NCBI GenBank assembly: GCA_018136815.1
Contig: CM030945.1
Span: 1,152,605 to 1,216,604 of the forward strand
Origin: Isochrysis galbana
Taxonomy: Eukaryota; Haptophyta; Isochrysidales; Isochrysidaceae
Direction: 5' to 3'
DNA length: 64,000 bases
Positions 11,451 to 20,471 of this stretch are shown piece after piece (the first letter of the stretch is position 1; every line of letters starts with the position of its first letter). The position numbers were made by a program, and so were the translations under genes. Below the pieces are notes generated by a model that did no database searches, was not told where the DNA came from, and saw only the letters and a program-made list of their open reading frames with translations.

Positions 11451-12850
11451 TGTTGTATTCCTGCCCATCTGAAGGCTGTAGGCATGAATATTCGTGTAAG
11501 GTACGCGCTCACAATTACAATTGAACAGTTCCCCGTGTTGCCACTGACGCACAAGACACACAGATTCGGATTCCCCATGGTCTCAAGTCCAGGTTTGCAG
11601 ATTTTGGTCTCGAAATTTGCGATTCGAATTTTGTTTTTGCTGTTACTATAATTGTTGGCTCGTTTAAGGTAATAAACCGGCATGACTTCGACTTCTCGTT
11701 CCGCAGTTGCTCTGCGAGACTCTCTCTCTCTCTCTCTCCGTCCTCCTCTCCTCGGCCGACGGAGGGAAGTTTCGTCCAAAACATTCTCCGGTCCCAGGAT
11801 GTTCCGTGGGGGTCTCTCTGCGCTCCGCGAGGGAAAGGACGCGATCTCGCTCCGAGATCACCCTCGCGCCCTCCCACGCTGCCCCGCCGTGCCCTCGGTC
11901 CCTCGCCCCCCGCGGCAGGTTCTTCCTCTCGGCGTGCCATCCGTCGCCTCCGGCCGTTATATTATTCCCCCCCCCCGCGCGAGGTTCTTCTCCTCCGCGC
12001 GCGGTTCGTTTCCTCCGGCCGTCGTTCGTTCCCCCCCTCGCGCGCGCTGTTCCCCCCCCCTCGCTTCGATTCCTCTCGCGATTCCTTCGATGATTGCCTC
12101 CATCTCGTCCGTTCTTCTTCGCGATTCTCGCGGAGGGGGTACCGATGTTTAACGTTAGTTTCGCCGCGTTTTCGGTGAAAGAAAGGAAGAACGAATGGCA
12201 CGCGCCCCGCGTCTCGCGTCTTGTTTCGTCGCCCCTTGCTCGTCGCTTGTCTAGAAGGTCTCTCTGCACATCGCCTTCTTCCCCCCCGCGCGAGTTTGGA
12301 CCTCTCCTCGACCCTCCGCGTTGGCTTCAGCGGACGAGTTTTCACTTTAACGATAGTTTGAACCCTTCGTTTGCGTAGTTTTGCGCTCTCTTTCCGTATT
12401 TCTTCGCGCATGACGAGCGATCGCGACCTCAGCCTTTGTCGCACGGGGAGGGTTTGTTTATCGTATGATTCCGGAGTGTTTACGTTAGTTTTCTGAGCCC
12501 AAGGTCGTTGGGGTTTGGGTTTCTTGTGAGTGTTTTTGTAGCAGCTTCGTCGAGTCCCACCGTGTTCCCAAGCGAGTCCCCCCGAGTTCCCGAGTCTATA
12601 CCCCGAGTCAACGACTCAATACCAGCCAAGCACGCGCCTGAGCCACCCCCAGTCGCCTGCCACCACCTCCCACAAGCCTCCTTCCACACTTCCGCGCCCT
12701 CCGTGCGTCGTGCGTCGTGCGTCGATCACCATGCCCGTAGTCACCCCCGAGGAAAGCTCCATGAGCTCCCCGCAAGAACCGCATTCCGCGCTAGCTGCCG
12801 GCGCGCCCTCGCAGGCCATCTCCAAGAGTGAGATGAGCCTTGCTCTGACA
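11451..12850 (+). repeat. 5' LTR
   Basis: 1400 bp, tgttgt...ctgaca. It contains a CT run (11719-11737), poly-C runs near 11970-12060, and a cluster of GAGTC pentamers at 12551-12616. The Gag start codon at 12731 lies inside the LTR. Confidence 0.95.
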
Positions 12851-13852
12851 AGCACAAAATCTTCGCTCGCGCCTTCGGCTCCGGTCGTCACGTCGAGTTC
12901 TTCCCTTGAGAAATCTTCATCGTCCCCGCGTCATGAGCCCGTCTCTTCTTCTTCTCTTCCCGAACTGTTCGGGTCGAAGTCTCCTGGGGAAGAGAGCCTC
13001 GTGGGACCCCTCCCTTCTTCAAAGGAGAGCCTTTCCGAGCCAGTTCTCCCCCCCTCTCGCCTCTCCGCGCCGACGGTCGAAGTTCCGCCGCCTCCGCGGG
13101 CCTCTACTCACACCCCGTCAACTGGAGCTGGAATGGGTCCTCTAGCCTCGTCCGTTGCTCCACCGGTGGCCTTTCCTCTCCTTTCTTTCGCTGATCCTTT
13201 GCCAAGTGTTCCTTCCTCTCTCAATCCCTCTGTGGTTGGTGCTGAAGATGATGTGGGTTCCGTCCGGTCCCTCCCTCCTTTCGAGCCCCCACCATATGAA
13301 GAGTTTGTTCCACCCCCGTCGACGTATTCGTACCCCAAACGTAATGTCGTTCCACCTCCGACCGCCACCGTCGGCGCCGCCCAAATCATGGACCAACAAG
13401 TCCAGATCGAGGCTCTCCGCGGCGCTGTCGACCGCCTCGAGTCCTCTACCCTCCAAGCCGCCCAGCGCCACGAAGAATTTCAGCGAGAGGTGGGGTCTAC
13501 CTTCAACACGATACTCAACATTCTACAGGGCCAAGCGGGCACTACGACTTCGTCTCGAGTCGAAACTTCGCCACCGCTTGTGGAAGAAGGAGACAACTCC
13601 ATCGGTGCTCCCCCTGCCTCGGCCAAGTTCCCTTCTCAACCTTTGCCCGCCGCGCCGTTCTCCGTTCCGCCAAATCCGATTTCCGATCCCGTACCCAATA
13701 CACCCGTTCCTGTCCCGTCTGTCAAGCCTGTTTCTGATCCCCAACCTCCACCCACCGTCGCGGGCCTCCGCTCGCTTCCAAATCCGGCGACTCGGCGGCA
13801 TCCCGTCGATCCAAGCCTCGCCGGGATGTTTCTGAGCGAGAGGTCATCCTAG
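12731..13852 (+). CDS. gag: Gag N-terminal part of the chromovirus, starts in LTR
   Basis: The frame opens at an ATG in a good context (caccATG) 120 bp inside the LTR and runs 373 codons. It is Ser/Pro-rich and low complexity, with a likely coiled-coil segment at about 13390-13530 (QIEALRGAVDRLESSTLQAAQ). From about 13738 a second frame carries the continuing protein, so a frame change falls in 13738-13852. It could be a sequencing or mutation error, or programmed; I cannot tell which. Confidence 0.75.
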   Translation: MPVVTPEESSMSSPQEPHSALAAGAPSQAISKSEMSLALTSTKSSLAPSAPVVTSSSSLEKSSSSPRHEPVSSSSLPELFGSKSPGEESLVGPLPSSKESLSEPVLPPSRLSAPTVEVPPPPRASTHTPSTGAGMGPLASSVAPPVAFPLLSFADPLPSVPSSLNPSVVGAEDDVGSVRSLPPFEPPPYEEFVPPPSTYSYPKRNVVPPPTATVGAAQIMDQQVQIEALRGAVDRLESSTLQAAQRHEEFQREVGSTFNTILNILQGQAGTTTSSRVETSPPLVEEGDNSIGAPPASAKFPSQPLPAAPFSVPPNPISDPVPNTPVPVPSVKPVSDPQPPPTVAGLRSLPNPATRRHPVDPSLAGMFLSERSS

Positions 13853-15498
13853 CCTCATGGGACCAACTGTTTAACATGTCCCCCTATGAGGTAGCTTCTC
13901 TCTACAAGAACTCCGACGATTTCGAGCTAATCCACGCCATTCTCAACGGCGGCCTCTCTCGGGCCGGCAATGTTTGGCACTACCGTGTGTTTTTCGAGAA
14001 GGAGCACGTGACCAAGTGGGCTCGGAGCCGCTTCTTCCTCGACCGCACCCTCCATCACCAAGTCCGAATGGGCAAAGAGCTTTCCGAGATCAAGTTCCCC
14101 AAGGGCCTGGCCTCGGACAACGTCCAGACAGCGGCCACCTCCTGGAATGATTTTCGTCTGTCCTTCATCAAGCCACTCGAGCGCGCCCTCTCGCTCGGCT
14201 GCGACCACCGTGAAATCTTTACATCCTTGCTAGCGGCCGCCAACTTGTGCACCACCGGCAACCAAAGGATTTACGCCTTCCTCCTCGATCTCGCCGAAGA
14301 TCCGGTTCTCTCTCTCAATCCCGCGCTGGCCTGCGACGTGCTTCTCCGCAAGTGCGACGCCACCTTCGCGGCCAACGTGCCCGGCTTCGCCAAAGACTCC
14401 GCCTCCATGGAGTGGGACCGCCTCGTAGCCCGTGAAGCCGGCTCCGATCTCTTAGAGTTATCCAAGAATTTGGTGCGCGCGTACGTCCGCAAGATGGGTG
14501 ACGCGAAGGTGGATGCCACGACGGTCTGGGACCACCCAAACATGTCGCACGATATCAATCAACGATTCGAGTCCATCATTCGGAACGACAAGGTCGACGC
14601 GGCTCGCGGCGTGGATAACGCGACCAAGTTCGGCGAGTATCTTGCAAAGACTCGCTTCCGCGTCGAGAACCACGAGCTTCCTCGTTCGGCCCTTTCGTGC
14701 GTCAACCTCTGCCAACGCTACTTGAGCCCGTACGAACAGTCCCGTGCTGGCCAACAACAAACGTCGGTCACGGTCGCCGCCGTGACGCCGCCGGCGACTA
14801 CTTCCAAGTCCACCAAGACCGCCAAGGTTGCTAAGACTGCCTCTAACCCCGCAGACACTACGGCTTCGATGGTCGCCGCCGTCCAAGCGGCGGTGACCGA
14901 GGCATTAAAATTGCAAAACAACAACTCGAACCGCAAGGCGACTGGCGCTGACAATCGTCGGGCTCCGCCTCCGCCTACGAATTACTCCGCATCGTCTCCG
15001 TTACCGGACGCACTTCTTGACCGTCCCCTCGGCAAAAGCACGTCTTCCCGTCGCCAATGTGATCCCCCTCCGAACGGCCTTGGGCTTCCGGCCGATTCGG
15101 GCCTCTCGGAATGGGATCCAGGTAGCTGGTCTCGAGCGCGAGCCCGCTTCTGGCAAATCTCTCGTTACGCGGGTCACCCGGCCCTTCGCGCTGCGCTCAC
15201 GCGCTGCCGTCCCTCGGATGCCACCATGACGGCGCCGCGTCTCGACGACTTAGACCGCGACGTCAAGGAGTGGACCGACGCCAACGGCTGCGCGTACTAC
15301 GCCTTTCGTCCCCGGGCTCCATCTGGTACGCCCGAGGCAGACTTGTGGAAGTATGGCACGGGCGACGGAGCTCATAACCCCGTCGTTTGCCAACCATACA
15401 TTCGTTTTCTCTGCGAAGGCGGCAGTGGCGAGTGTGGTAACGACCCAGAAGTCCACCGCCGCCTCCGCACGATGGTTGTTCTCCGTCCGGCCCAGTAG
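13738..15498 (+). CDS. gag: Gag capsid-like region of the chromovirus
   Basis: This frame is open from 13738 and has a methionine at 13876. It is a globular, helix-rich segment (SPYEVASLYKNSDDFELIHA onward to about 14740) of the size expected for a capsid domain. An Ala/Thr/Lys linker follows, then a C-terminal part with spaced cysteines and histidine (VCQPYIRFLCEGG, GECGNDPEVHRR). These may be a degenerate nucleic-acid-binding knuckle, though no canonical CCHC is seen. The frame ends at a UAG (15496-15498), after which the same frame stays open to 16227. Confidence 0.7.
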   Translation, partial: SPTSTHRRGPPLASKSGDSAASRRSKPRRDVSEREVILASWDQLFNMSPYEVASLYKNSDDFELIHAILNGGLSRAGNVWHYRVFFEKEHVTKWARSRFFLDRTLHHQVRMGKELSEIKFPKGLASDNVQTAATSWNDFRLSFIKPLERALSLGCDHREIFTSLLAAANLCTTGNQRIYAFLLDLAEDPVLSLNPALACDVLLRKCDATFAANVPGFAKDSASMEWDRLVAREAGSDLLELSKNLVRAYVRKMGDAKVDATTVWDHPNMSHDINQRFESIIRNDKVDAARGVDNATKFGEYLAKTRFRVENHELPRSALSCVNLCQRYLSPYEQSRAGQQQTSVTVAAVTPPATTSKSTKTAKVAKTASNPADTTASMVAAVQAAVTEALKLQNNNSNRKATGADNRRAPPPPTNYSASSPLPDALLDRPLGKSTSSRRQCDPPPNGLGLPADSGLSEWDPGSWSRARARFWQISRYAGHPALRAALTRCRPSDATMTAPRLDDLDRDVKEWTDANGCAYYAFRPRAPSGTPEADLWKYGTGDGAHNPVVCQPYIRFLCEGGSGECGNDPEVHRRLRTMVVLRPAQ

Positions 15499-16227
15499 GT
15501 CGCCGGCGGGGCCCACGTCCGCGCTGTTACCCCGCTACCAGTCCAGGGTAGTGGGCCTGAACGCCACCCACCAAAAGATCGTATTACGCTACGGCCGAGT
15601 ACTTCTACGGCCTCCAACCGGTACCCCAAGATTCCCCAAGTTCCAGACAAGCCCTACCACCTCCATCCCCCTCTTTCTCCTGCCCCCTCGCCGATTGCCC
15701 CTATTTCTCCCAATGCCGATGATTCCATCCTGATTCTCGATATCACGCACGAGTCCTCAAAACCAAGTCAACCGTCACCGCCTCTCTATCAACTCAAGCC
15801 GCTCAACCGCTACCCCCCGCCACTCCTCAAGCATCCCCAGTCCAAGACCTCACGGTCTGCGAAAATCCAGCCGCCGCAGGCCCAATCCAACCTTCAATCC
15901 TTCAAATCAAATTTCGCATGTCCGAGCCACAAAACGTCTCCCGAGTACGAGTCCGAGTCCAAGTCACGTTCAGAATTACCCTCTTCGTCTTACGCCACCG
16001 CGAGCCCATCTACGAGTCTGAGCCCAGTCCAGTCATCACCGGTATCACCAGTCTCCATTACTACGACGATGGAGGCACAGTTCTCCGGTTCTTCCCCACT
16101 TTCTTTCGAGTCCGAGTCCAAGCCTGTTTTGAGCAAACCCCGTTCTGAGCCATCCGAGTCCGAGTCCGAGTCCGAGTCCGAGTTACAACGTCACCGAGTC
16201 CTACCACGCGGTCGACCGCAGGATTAA
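15499..16227 (+). CDS. Continuation of Gag frame after in-frame UAG; Ser/Glu-rich
   Basis: There is no shift in frame relative to the preceding ORF; only the UAG separates them. The translation is Pro/Ser-rich, then acidic, with Glu-Ser repeats written by (GAGTCC)n, especially at 16155-16188. Codon texture is that of the coding frame. Readthrough, a nonsense mutation or a sequencing error are all possible. Confidence 0.5.
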   Translation, partial: VAGGAHVRAVTPLPVQGSGPERHPPKDRITLRPSTSTASNRYPKIPQVPDKPYHLHPPLSPAPSPIAPISPNADDSILILDITHESSKPSQPSPPLYQLKPLNRYPPPLLKHPQSKTSRSAKIQPPQAQSNLQSFKSNFACPSHKTSPEYESESKSRSELPSSSYATASPSTSLSPVQSSPVSPVSITTTMEAQFSGSSPLSFESESKPVLSKPRSEPSESESESESELQRHRVLPRGRPQD

Positions 16228-17237
16228 CGGAGCTCCAGCCACTCACTGAGCCTCCGACGACCACTCCTTCCGCGGGAGTGTTCACCTTCGGTCCTCCGCG
16301 CCCCGAGTCTGAGTCATTTGGAATCTCCGGTCACGTCCAGAATCCCAACCACAACCGAGCCCCGTTTCACGAGCAACCGCGTATCGAGTCCAAACACAAG
16401 CTGACGCCGAAGCCCTCGACGACAGCCACTGTGTCCTTGTCCGAGCCACCGTTCCGAGTCTCGCCGCAGCCGGCCTGCCACTCCAGCAGGCTGCACGCCG
16501 CCGAGCCGATCCCTTCCGTTTCCGTTCCGAGTCCGAGTCCAATCGCACAAGACAGTGCATCCCGAGCCCGCGTAATCAAGCCCGTCACCGAGTCCGAGTT
16601 TACGGCCGCACCGAGCCAACCGGTGCTGGCCACCATGCCCCTATCGTCATCACAAGCTTCCGCTTCGTCCTCATCGACGGTTGCGACGCCAGGGGGCTTC
16701 ACCTTTGGGCCGGCCCCGTCCGTTCCCATTTCGAAAGTTAGCCCTGTTATTGGCGTCCAGCACGCCAGAAACGACGAGTCCGAGTCCGAGTACAAATTAA
16801 CGTCACCGCGGAGTCCGCGGTCGACCACCGGCGTTCCCACGCCACCGCATCAACCGAGAGCCCTGGAGGAGCTTGAACAGCCGTCTCCTAGCCCCTCTCA
16901 AGTCGCCGAGTCTTCCGAATTCGAGTCTGAATCCACCGTAATTTCAGCGGTCCATCCACCCGCTAGCCCGAGCCAAGTCCTCCGAAGAATGCTTCGCATT
17001 GCAGAACCTCTTCGGCCACTACCCACGCCAGCCGCTGCCGCAGAGCCACCACCCTGGCCCCAGCCTTCCCCGCAGCCGGCTTCTACGACAGCCACGTCCC
17101 TTCTTTCGCCGGCGCCGACCCCGCCGACGACAGAATGCAACGACGTCTCCTCTTCCGACGTGACCATGGAGAGTGACCACAACTCCTCTGCACGTCGAGA
17201 ACGGCGGCCTCCCAAACCGAGCTTCTACGCCCATTGA
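16203..17237 (+). CDS. Low-complexity Gag-linked region of the chromovirus
   Basis: The frame is shifted by one base from the previous segment but is similar in style (Ser/Pro/Thr, FTFGP motif occurring twice). It ends at 17237. From 16685 this region is present a second time after the gap, with single-base differences. No domain was recognised. It probably links Gag to the methyltransferase-like protein. Confidence 0.45.
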   Translation, partial: TTRSTAGLTELQPLTEPPTTTPSAGVFTFGPPRPESESFGISGHVQNPNHNRAPFHEQPRIESKHKLTPKPSTTATVSLSEPPFRVSPQPACHSSRLHAAEPIPSVSVPSPSPIAQDSASRARVIKPVTESEFTAAPSQPVLATMPLSSSQASASSSSTVATPGGFTFGPAPSVPISKVSPVIGVQHARNDESESEYKLTSPRSPRSTTGVPTPPHQPRALEELEQPSPSPSQVAESSEFESESTVISAVHPPASPSQVLRRMLRIAEPLRPLPTPAAAAEPPPWPQPSPQPASTTATSLLSPAPTPPTTECNDVSSSDVTMESDHNSSARRERRPPKPSFYAH

Positions 17238-18268
17238 GCCAGCCCAACCGAGTCCCTGAGCCATGTCCTTCATGTCTCTCACCGGTGGTCTCGCGGCCGC
17301 GGCGTCCGTCGCCGCCGTCGACACCCCACTTCTCCGAGTTTCTTCGTCAATCCCGTCCTCCGAGCCCGTCTCTACGTCGTCGATATCCGAGTCTTCTTCC
17401 ATTCGTCCTACGTCGCTGCGGCCACCGGTCGCCGCCTCCGAGCACTGCCTGCCTCTCGATACCACTGCCACCACCATCATGCGCGTGGCAGCGATCAATG
17501 CGTCCGCGATCCAGTCCTTCGATTCCTCTCAAAACAACTCCGATGTCGGCACCCGTGATGATACCCCGTCACCCGCTCTCCACGCTCTCGCCTCTCTTCG
17601 TGCACGAGCGAGCGGCTCTGCGGTGGTATTACCTCGGCACCTCACGGAGGCAGCCCAAGAGCTTCGCCGGCCTCGCAATGCACCCTAGCCTCGCCTGCCG
17701 CCGCGCTACCCAAGCACTTCGATGAGCTTTGCGCTGAGCTCACGAAGATGAATCAACGAGTCCAAGACGGGCTGACGTCTGGCTGTCACGCACCACGCGT
17801 TCTCGTCGTTGGCGAGACGAGCGGCGTCGTCTCCTCCATGTTCCTACTCGCCCGGTGCTGATGTAGCTACGTGCGATTTGTATCCTTCCGAGATCGATTA
17901 CGTGCCCCACTTCCAGGCGACGCGCTTCATGTCCAAAACCTAGGTTGGGACCTAGTCATCGCCCACCCGCCCTGCACGTACCTCTCCGCTGTCAGCAGTC
18001 AATGGCTCTCCCAAGAACCCGGACGTCGTGCCGCTCTTGAGTCGGCCGCTCGCGTCTTCAAGTCAATGGCCTCCGCCACTGCTCCGTTTGTAGCGGTCGA
18101 GAACCCTCGGATGCATGCGGAAGCTCGCCGTTTAGTCGGGGGGTTGACCCCGACCCAATTCGTCCAACCCTGGGAGCACGGCACTGGACACCAGAAAGCC
18201 ACCGGGTTGTACCTCACCAAAGGGCTGCCGCCCCTCCAGCCAACTTGCGTCGTGGATGGCCGTGAGTC
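16685..18268 (+). repeat. First copy of a falsely duplicated 1.58-kb segment
   Basis: It is the same sequence as 18369-19951. I find about eight single-base insertions or deletions in G/C runs (for example near 16690, 16712, 16862, 17201, 17680 and 17851). It ends at the exact base where the gap begins. This is best explained as two contig ends that overlap but were not merged. Confidence 0.9.
17263..18268 (+). pseudogene. Frame-broken duplicate copy of the methyltransferase-like ORF
   Basis: The same start (MSFMSLTGG) and the same methyltransferase-like motifs as 18945-20471. Here the frame is broken by single-base differences near 17680, 17851 and 17915, and the copy is cut by the gap. It is probably a low-quality contig end, not a real second gene. 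Confidence 0.8.
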
Positions 18269-18368
18269 NNNNNNNNNNNNNNNNNNNNNNNNNNNNNNNN
18301 NNNNNNNNNNNNNNNNNNNNNNNNNNNNNNNNNNNNNNNNNNNNNNNNNNNNNNNNNNNNNNNNNNNN
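18269..18368. other. Assembly gap, 100 N
   Basis: A nominal-length gap flanked by the two copies of the same 1.58-kb sequence; probably negative in true size. Confidence 1.
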
Positions 18369-19951
18369 GACGCCAGGGGCTTCACCTTTGGGCGCCCGTC
18401 CGTTCCCATTTCGAAAGTTAGCCCTGTTATTGGCGTCCAGCACGCCAGAAACGACGAGTCCGAGTCCGAGTACAAATTAACGTCACCGCGGAGTCCGCGG
18501 TCGACCACCGGCGTTCCCACGCCACCGCATCAACCGAGAGCCCCTGGAGGAGCTTGAACAGCCGTCTCCTAGCCCCTCTCAAGTCGCCGAGTCTTCCGAA
18601 TTCGAGTCTGAATCCACCGTAATTTCAGCGGTCCATCCACCCGCTAGCCCGAGCCAAGTCCTCCGAAGAATGCTTCGCATTGCAGAACCTCTTCGGCCAC
18701 TACCCACGCCAGCCGCTGCCGCAGAGCCACCACCCTGGCCCCAGCCTTCCCCGCAGCCGGCTTCTACGACAGCCACGTCCCTTCTTTCGCCGGCGCCGAC
18801 CCCGCCGACGACAGAATGCAACGACGTCTCCTCTTCCGACGTGACCATGGAGAGTGACCACAACTCCTCTGCACGTCGAGGAACGGCGGCCTCCCAAACC
18901 GAGCTTCTACGCCCATTGAGCCAGCCCAACCGAGTCCCTGAGCCATGTCCTTCATGTCTCTCACCGGTGGTCTCGCGGCCGCGGCGTCCGTCGCGCCGTC
19001 CGACACCCCACTTCTCCGAGTTTCTTCGTCAATCCCGTCCTCCGAGCCCGTCTCTACGTCGTCGATATCCGAGTCTTCTTCCATTCGTCCTACGTCGCTG
19101 CGGCCACCGGTCGCCGCCTCCGAGCACTGCCTGCCTCTCGATACCACTGCCACCACCATCATGCGCGTGGCAGCGATCAATGCGTCCGCGATCCAGTCCT
19201 TCGATTCCTCTCAAAACAACTCCGATGTCGGCACCCGTGATGATACCCCGTCACCCGCTCTCCACGCTCTCGCCTCTCTTCGTGCACGAGCGAGCGGCTC
19301 TGCGGTGGTATTACCTCGGCACCTCACGGAGGCAGCCCAAGAGCTTCGCCGGCCTCGCAATGGCACCCTAGCCTCGCCTGCCGCCGCGCTACCCAAGCAC
19401 TTCGATGAGCTTTGCGCTGAGCTCACGAAGATGAATCAACGAGTCCAAGACGGGCTGACGTCTGGCTGTCACGCACCACGCGTTCTCGTCGTTGGCGAGA
19501 CGAGCGGCGTCGTCTCCTCCATGTTCCTACTCGCCGGTGCTGATGTAGCTACGTGCGATTTGTATCCTTCCGAGATCGATTACGTGCCCCACTTCCAAGG
19601 CGACGCGCTTCATGTCCAAAACCTAGGTTGGGACCTAGTCATCGCCCACCCGCCCTGCACGTACCTCTCCGCTGTCAGCAGTCAATGGCTCTCCCAAGAA
19701 CCCGGACGTCGTGCCGCTCTTGAGTCGGCCGCTCGCGTCTTCAAGTCAATGGCCTCCGCCACTGCTCCGTTTGTAGCGGTCGAGAACCCTCGGATGCATG
19801 CGGAAGCTCGCCGTTTAGTCGGGGGGTTGACCCCGACCCAATTCGTCCAACCCTGGGAGCACGGCACTGGACACCAGAAAGCCACCGGGTTGTACCTCAC
19901 CAAAGGGCTGCCGCCCCTCCAGCCAACTTGCGTCGTGGATGGCCGTGAGTC
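18369..19951 (+). repeat. Second copy of the duplicated segment
   Basis: Starts at the first base after the gap and matches 16685-18268. In this copy the methyltransferase-like frame is intact. Confidence 0.9.
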
Positions 19952-20471
19952 GGCCATGGCTAACCTCTCTCCTTCACCGCACCGTGGCGCTCTTCGCAGC
20001 CGCACCTACGTCGGTGTAGCTGGAGCGATGGCGATCCATTGGATGCCGGTTCTTCTTCGACATTTGAGCCAACAGCGAGACCAGACGTCGACGAAGAAAT
20101 TGTCCGCGTTAGAGCTACTCGCTTGCGCGCGGTGCAGCCTATTGGACCGGCCTTCACTTAGCTCGACCGAGGCTACCGCCTACGAGCCGTGGTCGGCTCT
20201 TCATCGTTATGAGAGGGGGAGGGAAACGAGTGAAGTTTCTTCCGACCCCGTTGTTTCCCGTCCAGCTACTCCGAGTCAGACAACCACGAAGACCAAAAAG
20301 AAACCCACGATAACCACGACAACGACACGCCACTCCACGCCTCCGAGTCTACACTCCACGACCCATTCTCTCCATGGACCGCCCCGCCTCCGGCACGCGC
20401 GAGCTCGCCGCGTCCGACGACGCCGACGACTCTCCGGAAGCGGCGCCAACAATGGCAATCATTCGGAGTGA
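18945..20471 (+). CDS. Retrotransposon-borne cytosine-C5 DNA methyltransferase-like protein
   Basis: 508 codons from an ATG in the context gagccATG. Residues 1-175 are Ser/Thr-rich with no domain seen. Residues 178-369 (19476-20051) match, motif by motif, the short single-domain cytosine methyltransferases of phages and bacteria: the SAM-site loop VLVVGETSGVV (motif I), CDLYPSE with the motif II acid, GDALHV, the catalytic DLVIAHPPCTYLS with PPC (Cys238), AVENPRM (280-282, motif VI), VQPWEHGTGHQKATGLYL and a final LSPSPHR...RSRTYVGVAGAMA. All landmarks of that family are present, and no separate target-recognition domain is seen, as in the short family. After about residue 420 the frame looks like a shadow of the start of Pol, which is open from 20234. 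The domain may therefore be made as a fusion with Pol through a frame change. Activity is inferred, not shown. Confidence 0.8.
   Translation: MSFMSLTGGLAAAASVAPSDTPLLRVSSSIPSSEPVSTSSISESSSIRPTSLRPPVAASEHCLPLDTTATTIMRVAAINASAIQSFDSSQNNSDVGTRDDTPSPALHALASLRARASGSAVVLPRHLTEAAQELRRPRNGTLASPAAALPKHFDELCAELTKMNQRVQDGLTSGCHAPRVLVVGETSGVVSSMFLLAGADVATCDLYPSEIDYVPHFQGDALHVQNLGWDLVIAHPPCTYLSAVSSQWLSQEPGRRAALESAARVFKSMASATAPFVAVENPRMHAEARRLVGGLTPTQFVQPWEHGTGHQKATGLYLTKGLPPLQPTCVVDGRESAMANLSPSPHRGALRSRTYVGVAGAMAIHWMPVLLRHLSQQRDQTSTKKLSALELLACARCSLLDRPSLSSTEATAYEPWSALHRYERGRETSEVSSDPVVSRPATPSQTTTKTKKKPTITTTTTRHSTPPSLHSTTHSLHGPPRLRHARARRVRRRRRLSGSGANNGNHSE

Noticed and set aside
17263-18268. A second, separate methyltransferase gene
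   Set aside because: It is the contig-overlap duplicate of 18945-20471 next to an assembly gap.
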